Source: Planctomycetota bacterium
GTDB lineage: Bacteria > Planctomycetota > Planctomycetia > Pirellulales > Pirellulaceae
NCBI GenBank assembly: GCA_019347795.1
Contig: JAHWKS010000488.1
Location: 1 to 5,200, forward strand
Direction of reading: 5' to 3'
Length of the DNA: 5,200 nucleotides
Shown: positions 1-5,200 of the stretch, piece by piece
Layout: the number at the start of each line of letters is the position of its first letter
Position numbering within the stretch: the stretch's first letter is position 1
Made by a program: the position numbers and the translations under genes
Notes under the pieces: model-generated
Seen by the model: only the letters and a program-made list of their open reading frames with translations
Told to the model about the DNA's origin: nothing
Databases searched by the model: none

Positions 1-213
1 CGAAAGCGATTCCGTCCGTGCATCGCGCCGCAGCACCGCAAGCACTTCTTCGAGCTGCTCGGCCGCCGTCTGCGACAGATCGACAAAGATCCAGCGCCGG
101 TCGCCGAACTCGCACAGGCCGCCGCCGGCGCCGTCGAGCCACTCCTGGCGGACGCCGTAAGCGAGCTTCCGCGCCGCAGCCAAAGCCTCATCCAACACTT
201 CCACGGTGTGCAT
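1..213 (-). CDS. Small uncharacterised protein, N-terminal part (runs off left edge)
   Basis: Reading the minus strand from the ATG at 213 gives 71 residues without a stop, so the 3' end lies outside the window. The start is well supported: AAAGGA (223-228) sits 9 bases upstream and a perfect TATAAT lies a little further up. The protein begins MHTVEVLDEALAAARKLAYG, a predicted helix. A glycine-rich turn and strand region follows (GAGGGLCEFGDRRWIFVDL, about residues 28-46), then a second helix (about 49-64) that turns basic and acidic near the edge. There is no signal peptide or membrane segment, so it is probably a small cytoplasmic protein. The helix, GGG-CE turn, W-hydrophobic-DL strand, helix pattern recalls small conserved hypothetical proteins of planctomycetes. 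I know no function for them and assign none. It is transcribed divergently from the histidine kinase, so no functional link is implied. Confidence 0.75.
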   Translation of the reverse strand, partial: MHTVEVLDEALAAARKLAYGVRQEWLDGAGGGLCEFGDRRWIFVDLSQTAAEQLEEVLAVLRRDARTESLS

Positions 214-248
214 CGGCAGGAATCCTTTCTCCGTGAGACCGGGGGCGG

Positions 249-254
249 ATTATA
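249..254 (-). promoter_or_regulatory. -10 box (TATAAT) for the leftmost minus-strand gene
   Basis: The minus strand reads TATAAT exactly at 254-249, 35 bases ahead of the ATG at 213. Transcription would start near 242, giving a leader of about 30 bases that contains the AAAGGA ribosome binding site. No good -35 hexamer lies 16-19 bases upstream; the best offers are GC-rich (for example TGGGCG). A TG extension is also absent. The call therefore rests on one perfect hexamer at a sensible distance in a GC-rich background. Confidence 0.45.
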
Positions 255-299
255 TCGGCTTGCGTTACAGTCGCCCAGGCCGGCCGGACGATACCACTC

Positions 300-335
300 T
301 TGCCGCCTAACCTGCGATGCGGCAATGAGTTAAGC
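300..335. repeat. Two overlapping inverted repeats in the divergent intergenic region
   Basis: TTGCCGC (300-306) and GCGGCAA (319-325) form a perfect 7-base dyad with a 12-base loop. Overlapping it, GCCTAAC (305-311) and GTTAAGC (329-335) form a second dyad with one mismatch and a 17-base spacer. The two share bases 305-306, so the hairpins exclude each other. The elements sit between two divergent genes, about 100 bases before the kinase start. They could be an operator, a leader hairpin or a dispersed intergenic repeat. The sequence alone does not decide between these. Confidence 0.35.
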
Positions 336-431
336 CGCGGCGCCGAGTCAAAGCAGGCGACCGGCCCGTCTTGCGGCGACGACAAAGACTGAACCTCTCG
401 CGGCGACTTTACGGACTGGGAAAGGACCGCC

Positions 432-1238
432 ATGCCCGCCCCCTCCAGGGACCTCAACCCCGAGCAGCAAATTGCGCAACTTCAAGAGATGCTTGCGCAC
501 ACCCAACAACTGGCGGCGCTGGGAGAGCTGGTCAGCACCACCACGCACGAATTCAACAACGTGCTGATGACGGTCATCAACTACGCCCGGATGGGCCTGC
601 GGCACAAGGACCACGAAACGCGCGAGAAGGCCCTCCAGAAAATTCTGGCCGCGGGCGAGCGGGCCGCGCGGATTACCGCGTCCATTCTGGGAATGGCTCG
701 CAACCGATCGGAGTCCTTCGAGCCGACCGATCTGGCGAAGCTGATCGAAGACACGCTGTTGTTGCTGGAGCGCGAGTTGAGCAAGTACCGCATCCGCGTC
801 GACCGCCAGCTTCACCCGGTCCCGCCGGTGCTGGCCAACGGGAACCAGATGCAACAGGTATTGCTCAATCTGGTGACCAACGCCCGCCAGGCGATGCCCC
901 GCGGCGGCGAACTGCTGATTCGCCTCTCGCACCAGGAGGCCGAGGGCGCGGTCGAGTTGCTGATTCGCGATTACGGCGAAGGAATTCCTGCAGACAAGCT
1001 GCCGCGCATCTTCGACCCCTTCTTCTCCACGAAAAGCGGCCCGGACGAGAGCGGCAAGGGGGGAACCGGCCTGGGCCTCTCGGCCGCCCGCAACATCATC
1101 GAAAGCCACCGGGGCAAGATTCGCGTCGAGAGCACGGTCGGCGTGGGAACCGCCTTCGCCATCAAATTGCCGATCGCCAGGACGCCGGCGCCGGTCGAGG
1201 CGGGCAGCATTCTTCCGGCAGGGCAACTCTCGCCGTAG
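432..1238 (+). CDS. Soluble orphan sensor histidine kinase (HisKA + HATPase_c)
   Basis: This 268-residue protein autophosphorylates a histidine with ATP and would pass the phosphate to a response regulator. The H-box is THEFNN with the phosphoacceptor His39, preceded by a short helical leader (residues 8-30). The ATP-binding domain runs from about residue 98 to 248. It has an N-box (NLVTNARQAM, 146-155), a G1 box (DYGEGIP, 180-186), an F-box (FDPFF, 194-198) and a G2 box (GTGLGLS, 211-217), so all catalytic boxes are intact. There is no membrane segment, PAS, GAF, HAMP or receiver domain, so it is probably cytoplasmic and takes its signal from a partner protein. The ATG at 432 is preceded by GGGAAAGGA (418-426) 5 bases away. 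No response regulator is adjacent. The THEFNN form with similar spacing is known from NtrB-like and hybrid kinases and, as I recall, from planctomycete soluble kinases. Signal and partner are unknown. Confidence 0.93.
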   Translation: MPAPSRDLNPEQQIAQLQEMLAHTQQLAALGELVSTTTHEFNNVLMTVINYARMGLRHKDHETREKALQKILAAGERAARITASILGMARNRSESFEPTDLAKLIEDTLLLLERELSKYRIRVDRQLHPVPPVLANGNQMQQVLLNLVTNARQAMPRGGELLIRLSHQEAEGAVELLIRDYGEGIPADKLPRIFDPFFSTKSGPDESGKGGTGLGLSAARNIIESHRGKIRVESTVGVGTAFAIKLPIARTPAPVEAGSILPAGQLSP

Positions 1239-1246
1239 CGCGGCGC

Positions 1247-2419
1247 TCAGGTGATTTTCCGCGACGGCTCATATCCCATCCGTTCGATGAATTCGCCCCA
1301 GTGCTCGGCGATCCGCTGCTCTTGCGCCGGCGTGAGTTGGTAGCGGTTGACGGGAAAGCCCTCGCGCTCCGCGAAAAACTCGGTCAGCCGCGGCCGGGCG
1401 CGTTCGAAATCGCCGAGACCGAGTTGTTCGTAAACCCCCTTCAGAACGGCGATCGGGTCCTGGACCAGGTCTTCGTAACGGATTTCGCACAACTGCTGCG
1501 GTCCGAGAAGGCTGCGGTCGCGCTCGAAGGCGCGGTACATCCGCACAAACTGCTCGAGCACGAGCGCTTCCAGGTCCGGCGCCCGGGCGCCTTGGAGGCT
1601 GGTGGCCTCGATCAGCTTCCGCCAAGTCCGGACCGTTGACGCGAACAAGACGTAGGGATCGCGAACAATGTGCACGAATTGGGCATCGGGAAATACGTCT
1701 AAAAGCGTGCGGACGCGGGCCGTGTGGCCGGGAGACTTGAAGACGATCCGGGCCGGCCGGGCGACCGTCAGGCGCCGGGCGAACCACAGGATGGCGCGGC
1801 GCCACTTCTGCTGTGCGGCCTCGGGCAAATCCTCCAGGTCCAGATATGCTTTCGTCCCTTCGGCGCGGAAGGGAAAGGCCCAAGTCAGATACGGCGAGCC
1901 GGCGCCCAGGTTGCACAGCGCGAACTCGTCCTCCTGCGGCGACGCCACGGAGATCGGCACCGCATCCATCGGCCGATGTTTGGGAATCACGTGCTGGAGG
2001 ACCGGCGCCAGAACCCGCTCGGTAAAGAGAAAGTGGTGCGGCGCCAGGCATTGGTAGCTGTTGGGAAACGTGAATTGCTCGTCCAGTACAAGCAGCTCAT
2101 GGAGCAGCGTTGTTCCCGACCGCCAATGGCCAAGCACGAACAGCGGCGGCTGCACGCGGGCGTCCCGCGCCGCGGCGCCGTACCTGAGCTCGGACGCGAC
2201 CCGCAAGAGCGAGTTGAACGGGCTAAAGGCGCTCACGGCCGCCGCCATGGGCCATCGGCTGGGGGCGATCGCGAAGCGATTCTTCGCCAGCAGCTTGAGC
2301 CAGATCCCCACCGTCATGCCGCACCACGGACGAGGCGTGTACCAGGGGTAGAGGTCCCCCTGTCCGTCCTGCTGCGCGGCAGGGCGTGAGGACGGCGGAG
2401 TCACCTCGTTGCTGCTCAT
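1247..2419 (-). CDS. PAPS-dependent sulfotransferase family protein (Sulfotransfer_3 type)
   Basis: A 390-residue protein predicted to move a sulfuryl group from PAPS to a hydroxyl or amine acceptor. The 5'-phosphosulfate loop is GHWRSGTTLLHELL (97-110), following the strand PPLFVL. The 3'-phosphate site is seen as FKSPGHTARV (227-236) and, after a hydrophobic strand, HIVRDPYVLFAST (250-262). A late RYEDLVQDP (314-322) fits the usual family ending. There is no signal peptide; segment 54-75 is mildly hydrophobic but not a clear membrane span. I chose the ATG at 2419. The frame stays open upstream to 2566, but those 49 residues are Arg/Cys/Trp-rich, resemble nothing in the family and lie inside the neighbouring gene. 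No strong ribosome binding site precedes 2419. The start is 13 bases after the stop of the MBL gene, so translational coupling in one operon is likely. The acceptor cannot be named: this family includes enzymes for carbohydrates, lipids and peptides. The gene ends tail-to-tail with the kinase. Confidence 0.88.
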   Translation of the reverse strand: MSSNEVTPPSSRPAAQQDGQGDLYPWYTPRPWCGMTVGIWLKLLAKNRFAIAPSRWPMAAAVSAFSPFNSLLRVASELRYGAAARDARVQPPLFVLGHWRSGTTLLHELLVLDEQFTFPNSYQCLAPHHFLFTERVLAPVLQHVIPKHRPMDAVPISVASPQEDEFALCNLGAGSPYLTWAFPFRAEGTKAYLDLEDLPEAAQQKWRRAILWFARRLTVARPARIVFKSPGHTARVRTLLDVFPDAQFVHIVRDPYVLFASTVRTWRKLIEATSLQGARAPDLEALVLEQFVRMYRAFERDRSLLGPQQLCEIRYEDLVQDPIAVLKGVYEQLGLGDFERARPRLTEFFAEREGFPVNRYQLTPAQEQRIAEHWGEFIERMGYEPSRKIT

Positions 2420-2432
2420 GGGTAATTCGCTG

Positions 2433-4148
2433 TCAAGGGCGATCAAGAATGGTCGCCAGCAGCCGCAATCGCCGCCACGCCTTCCAAGGGGACAGCAACG
2501 AGGTTTCGGGAACCACCAGGCGGAATCGCAGCCAGGAGTTTTTCTGAAGGAGCCGCCAAGGCTCATCCACGGCCAGCGCGCGAAAATCGTGCTCCATCAT
2601 CCGCAAGACCAGGTCCGGCGGGCCAACCAGCTTGTCGATCACCTCGCCGACCCCCTCGCGCACGATCAGCGTGAACTGTTTCTCAGTATCGATGAAGTCG
2701 AAGCCGAAAGAAACCCGCAGCCGAGCGGCGCGCCGGTTCAAGCGGGCGGGCATGGCGTACATCATATGCTCGATCGGCAACTGGGCGATCGCCGCGTGCG
2801 AAACCTGCGGGCGCTTCACGCCGCCGAGCCACTGCTGGAGGTCGGCCGACTCGCGCAGGCACCAGTTGCGCATCAACGGGTTTTGCACTTGCCCGGCTAA
2901 CTGCTCAAGGGCCTGCTGCTTGACCCGGTGCAACGCCCGTTCGTTTTGGAGGGACAAACCCACCTCGCACAACCAAATCGCCCAGCGAGGATCGTGCTCG
3001 GCAACCGCGCGCTGCGCCATCTCCGTGATGCCTGTTGACCCCCCCAGCGCCGGCGCCAGCCGCGCAGCCAGCTCGCGCGGCCGGAGCGGATCGAGGTTGA
3101 CGCCGCGGCCGTCAAACCAGCCGAAATACCCGGCGTAAACGCCGCGAATTCCTGCCTTGAGCGTGCCATAAACCTCCTGAAGATACGGATGGCGCCGAAG
3201 CCGCTCGGGCAGCACGATTTCCTCCACCATGTCGTCGGGCGTCTTTCCCGCCTCCGCAAGGTGGATCACCGAATCGTGTACGAATGCGATGGCGTCGCGA
3301 TAGTCGGTCAGCAGTTGATGGATCTGATCGGCGCCCTCCACCGGCGCCGTGTGCCCAAGCACCAGGTACTCGGGCGCCGGCTCCAGCCGGCGTATCGCGT
3401 CGAGCGAGGCGATCCATTGCTCCACCGGCCGCGGCGGCACGCCTCGGATCGCGTAGAGATTGGGAAAGCCCTTATAGACATTATCGCCGGCGTGCAGCAC
3501 GCGCTCCTCCGGCAGCCACACGAACAACTGATCGATCGTTTCGCCCGGCGCCGCGACAAGCACGAAACGCGTGCCGCCGATGACCGTTTCCGCGCGCTCG
3601 CGGAAGGTATGGGTCGGCATGATAAGCGAGGGCACCTTTCCCCGCGGCAATCGCAGAGCGGGTCCGATCCCCTCGTGCGGCGCGCGGTCGTGCGGCAGCC
3701 CGTAGCCGAACTGCTTGGCGCCGCGCCGGAAGTACGCGTTGGGCAAGCGGTTTTCCTGCCGCATGTGCTCGGCGAAGTTCTCATGAGCCCAAATCGGAAT
3801 GCCCGGCCGATGAAAAACCGCGGTTCCCCGAACGTGATCCCAATGGCCGTGCGTGTAAATGATTGCCTGGAGCCGGTCGTTCTCCACGCGGCGCCGGAAC
3901 TCCGATTGCGCCTTTCGGGCGCTGGCGACGTCGGGACCGGTATCGATCAGCACGTATCCGCCGTCCACCTCGATCGCCGTAAAGTTGCTGATTGCCAGGT
4001 TGACCGCCGCGTGCACGCGTCCGCGAGAGTACACGCGAGGCGTCCAGTCCGGCGCCGTCGCGATCGCGCACGGCGAATCCACCGAGGGCGGAGGCTCGTC
4101 GGAGGGGACCGGCGCCGGCGGCGGTTGTTCTCGCTCGGATTCATTCAT
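2433..4148 (-). CDS. Metallo-beta-lactamase-fold hydrolase, alkylsulfatase (SdsA1/BDS1)-like, with dimerisation and SCP2-like domains
   Basis: A 571-residue protein with the three-part layout of type III alkylsulfatases. The MBL domain (about 38-275) carries the metal motif THGHWDH, giving His100, His102, Asp104 and His105. Further likely ligands are Glu203 (in PGETID), Asp222 (in HAGDN) and His266 (in LGHTAPVEG). The segment GDNVYKGFPNLYAIRG (221-236) matches the conserved NLYTLRG region of the alkylsulfatase family. An all-helical dimerisation region follows (about 285-440), including the YAGYFGWFDG motif (338-347). The C-terminal part (about 450-570) resembles the SCP2/sterol-carrier fold. 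Known members hydrolyse alkyl sulfates such as SDS using two zinc ions. Unlike secreted SdsA1, no signal peptide is visible; the N-terminus is a Pro/Glu-rich, disordered-looking stretch (2-25). I chose the ATG at 4148, with GCGGGA upstream; an in-frame TTG at 4205 would add 19 basic residues. The sulfotransferase follows 13 bases downstream. The substrate is not proven; another ester hydrolase role is possible. Confidence 0.88.
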   Translation of the reverse strand: MNESEREQPPPAPVPSDEPPPSVDSPCAIATAPDWTPRVYSRGRVHAAVNLAISNFTAIEVDGGYVLIDTGPDVASARKAQSEFRRRVENDRLQAIIYTHGHWDHVRGTAVFHRPGIPIWAHENFAEHMRQENRLPNAYFRRGAKQFGYGLPHDRAPHEGIGPALRLPRGKVPSLIMPTHTFRERAETVIGGTRFVLVAAPGETIDQLFVWLPEERVLHAGDNVYKGFPNLYAIRGVPPRPVEQWIASLDAIRRLEPAPEYLVLGHTAPVEGADQIHQLLTDYRDAIAFVHDSVIHLAEAGKTPDDMVEEIVLPERLRRHPYLQEVYGTLKAGIRGVYAGYFGWFDGRGVNLDPLRPRELAARLAPALGGSTGITEMAQRAVAEHDPRWAIWLCEVGLSLQNERALHRVKQQALEQLAGQVQNPLMRNWCLRESADLQQWLGGVKRPQVSHAAIAQLPIEHMMYAMPARLNRRAARLRVSFGFDFIDTEKQFTLIVREGVGEVIDKLVGPPDLVLRMMEHDFRALAVDEPWRLLQKNSWLRFRLVVPETSLLSPWKAWRRLRLLATILDRP

Positions 4149-4309
4149 CGGCGCGGTCCCGCTTTCCCGCCTTCGCGGCTCGTTTACCAAGTGAAGAAGC
4201 CGCAAACGTCTGTGTGATCGGTTCCTCGACGAGCTTAATCGCCGGCTACGAATGCCGCCAGCCCTTCGCGGTACGAGCGGTAGCGTGATCTTGCGGAAGC
4301 GTGATTGCG

Positions 4310-4337
4310 TTGCACCGGCGAGGGGAAGCCGTACACT
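4310..4337 (+). promoter_or_regulatory. Weak sigma-70-like promoter candidate for the thiamine-diphosphate gene
   Basis: TTGCAC (4310-4315) and TACACT (4332-4337) are separated by 16 bases. They match the consensus -35 at 3 of 6 positions and the -10 at 4 of 6. Transcription would start near 4344, leaving a leader of about 70 bases. The spacing is acceptable, but the match is weak enough to occur by chance. Confidence 0.25.
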
Positions 4338-4390
4338 GGCGATTGGCTTTGAGACTCCGGCGACGCGTTGGTCGCCGCCTATTTGTTGTC

Positions 4391-4407
4391 ATTCCGCATT
4401 CCGCATT
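4391..4407 (+). repeat. Short tandem repeat ATTCCGC (2.4 copies) just before a start codon
   Basis: The sequence reads ATTCCGCATTCCGCATT, two exact 7-base units plus a partial third. It ends 7 bases before the ATG at 4415, filling the place where a Shine-Dalgarno site would be expected. Neither unit resembles GGAGG. It may be a chance short repeat, a slippage-prone spacer or part of a dispersed intergenic element. Confidence 0.5.
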
Positions 4408-4414
4408 GATAACG

Positions 4415-5191
4415 ATGCCTTATTCCGGGATCGATGCGTTTCTCCACCTGCTGGCCGATTTCGGCGTGCGGCATCTGTTCGGCAACCCGGGGACGACGGA
4501 GCTTCCGCTGAACGATGCGCTCGTGGGGGATGGGCGATTCCGCTACATCCTCGGCCTGCAGGAAGTTCCCGTGATGTCGATGGCCGACGGCTACGCCATG
4601 GCGTCGGGAAACGTGGCGGTGGTGAACCTGCACATCAGTTGCGGGCTGGGGAACGCGATGGGCATGCTCTACAACGCCTATCGCGAGGGAACGCCGCTGT
4701 TGGTCACTGCGGGGCAGAGCGATCGGCGGCTGAAGTTCGAGGAGCCGATCCTCTGGGGAGAGATGGTCCGCGTGGCCCGCCCGTGGACGAAGTGGGCGGC
4801 GGAGGTCGATCGCGTGCAGGACTTGCCGGCGGCGGTGCGCCGCGCGGTGCAGACGGCGCTCACGCCGCCCACCGGGCCGGTGTTCCTGTCGTTGCCGCTC
4901 GACGTGCAGATGGAATCAGCCGATGATCTTGATCTGACGCCAATCCGCCTTCCCGACTTCCGCACCCGGCCGCCGCAGGAGGCGATTGAGCGCGCCGCCG
5001 CGGTGCTGCTGGAAGCACAGAACCCGGCGATCCTCTCCGGCAGCCGGATCACCGAGCGGGATGCGATGGCGGAGCTCGTGGCCGTCGCCGAAAGATTGGG
5101 GGCGCCGGTGATCACCGAGTCGGGCACGACCCACGGCCGGCTGGCGTTTCCCAGCGATCACCCGCTCAACGGGCAGGGCCTGCCGCTCTAG
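4415..5191 (+). CDS. Thiamine-diphosphate-dependent enzyme, benzoylformate decarboxylase-like, N-terminal half only
   Basis: 258 residues are present of a family usually 520-570 long. The N-terminal pyrimidine-binding domain covers about 1-165. FGNPGTTELP (22-31) is the family's loop, QE at 49-50 supplies the cofactor-activating Glu50, and NLHISCGLGNAMG (71-83) supplies His73. Aligning by eye with Pseudomonas putida benzoylformate decarboxylase, Glu50 corresponds to Glu47 and His73 to His70, while the catalytic Ser26 is replaced by Thr27. PPTGPVFLSLPLDVQ (151-165) closes the domain, and the central domain starts near 190. The C-terminal diphosphate-binding domain (GDG...N motif) is missing. 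I chose ATG 4415 because homology begins there; no Shine-Dalgarno site is visible. The TAG at 5189-5191 is made of one genuine T plus AG from sequencing adapter, so it is not a real stop. The gene should be treated as 3'-partial. The keto-acid substrate is uncertain; acetolactate-synthase-like or oxalyl-CoA decarboxylase-like members are alternatives. Confidence 0.85.
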   Translation: MPYSGIDAFLHLLADFGVRHLFGNPGTTELPLNDALVGDGRFRYILGLQEVPVMSMADGYAMASGNVAVVNLHISCGLGNAMGMLYNAYREGTPLLVTAGQSDRRLKFEEPILWGEMVRVARPWTKWAAEVDRVQDLPAAVRRAVQTALTPPTGPVFLSLPLDVQMESADDLDLTPIRLPDFRTRPPQEAIERAAAVLLEAQNPAILSGSRITERDAMAELVAVAERLGAPVITESGTTHGRLAFPSDHPLNGQGLPL

Positions 5192-5200
5192 ATCGGAAGA
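5190..5200 (+). other. Residual Illumina TruSeq adapter at the contig end
   Basis: The last 11 bases, AGATCGGAAGA, equal the first 11 bases of the standard Illumina TruSeq adapter (AGATCGGAAGAGC). An exact 11-base match at the very edge has a chance of about 1 in 4 million. It also falls where a conserved open reading frame ends abruptly. These bases should be trimmed, and the stop they create ignored. Confidence 0.9.

Larger units (their letters stand above)
4149..4414. other. Divergent intergenic region between the MBL hydrolase and the thiamine-diphosphate gene
   Basis: This 266-base stretch separates two outward-reading genes and should hold both promoters. I see one weak plus-strand promoter candidate (4310-4337) and a tandem ATTCCGC repeat beside the right-hand start. 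A short direct repeat, GCGGTA, occurs at 4268-4273 and 4277-4282. I found no convincing minus-strand -10/-35 pair for the MBL gene and no RNA gene. An open frame from GTG 4301 runs into the right-hand gene, but its 38 extra residues are basic and unlike the family, so I treat it as non-coding. Confidence 0.5.

Noticed and set aside
305..335. Integron attC recombination site
   Set aside because: End boxes fit the consensus, but the element is too short, lacks clear inner boxes, and there is no integrase or cassette array in the window. Listed only as a low-interest repeat.
348..1226. Long minus-strand open frame (292 codons) opposite the histidine kinase
   Set aside because: It mirrors the kinase on the other strand, its translation is rich in Arg, Gln and Ala with no recognisable motif, and high GC content removes stop codons. 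The plus-strand kinase has every catalytic box.
1239..1246. Terminator between the convergent kinase and sulfotransferase genes
   Set aside because: Only 8 bases separate the stops, and there is no stem with a T-run on either strand.
371..1639. 422-codon plus-strand frame spanning the kinase and the sulfotransferase end
   Set aside because: It crosses two well-supported genes in the wrong frame and strand and has low-complexity Arg/Pro/Gly composition. It is a high-GC artefact.
2420..2566. N-terminal extension of the sulfotransferase to an upstream start at 2566
   Set aside because: The extra 49 residues overlap the end of the MBL gene, resemble no sulfotransferase N-terminus and are Cys/Trp/Arg-rich. 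ATG 2419 fits the gene order better.
3189..4217. Long plus-strand open frame (342 codons) opposite the MBL hydrolase
   Set aside because: The translation is Arg/His-rich and unlike any family I know, while the minus strand carries the complete MBL motif set across the same bases.
4301..4414. GTG 4301 as start of the thiamine-diphosphate enzyme
   Set aside because: It would add 38 basic residues before the conserved start of the domain; family members begin within a few residues of the ATG at 4415.

Overview
The window looks like a high-GC (roughly 60-65% by eye) bacterial metagenome contig. Protein style and gene mix suggest a planctomycete of the Pirellulales type: an orphan soluble histidine kinase with a THEFNN H-box, a Sulfotransfer_3-type sulfotransferase, a metallo-beta-lactamase (MBL) hydrolase of alkylsulfatase architecture, and little use of strong Shine-Dalgarno sites. 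The taxonomic assignment is inference from protein resemblance; no marker gene is present.

Layout, left to right. (1) 1-213, minus strand: N-terminal 71 residues of a small uncharacterised protein running off the left edge, with a good ribosome binding site and a perfect TATAAT -10 box. (2) 214-431: divergent intergenic region with two overlapping dyads. (3) 432-1238, plus: complete soluble histidine kinase of 268 residues with no sensor or membrane domain. (4) 1247-2419, minus: sulfotransferase, tail-to-tail with the kinase (8 bases between stops). (5) 2433-4148, minus: MBL hydrolase with alkylsulfatase dimerisation and SCP2-like C-terminal regions. It lies 13 bases upstream of the sulfotransferase on the same strand, so the two are probably co-transcribed. 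(6) 4149-4414: divergent intergenic region with a weak plus-strand promoter candidate and a short tandem repeat. (7) 4415 to the right end, plus: N-terminal half of a thiamine-diphosphate enzyme resembling benzoylformate decarboxylase.

The right end is not genuine genome sequence. The last 11 bases (5190-5200) are identical to the start of the Illumina TruSeq adapter, and they create the TAG that appears to end the thiamine-diphosphate gene. That gene should be treated as truncated by the contig end, not as a short protein.

The most biologically interesting part is the sulfotransferase/alkylsulfatase-like pair. One gene predicts transfer of sulfate from PAPS to an acceptor; the other predicts sulfate-ester hydrolysis or a related hydrolysis, with a lipid-binding-type C-terminal domain. 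I see no CRISPR array, RNA gene, insertion sequence or convincing new defence system.
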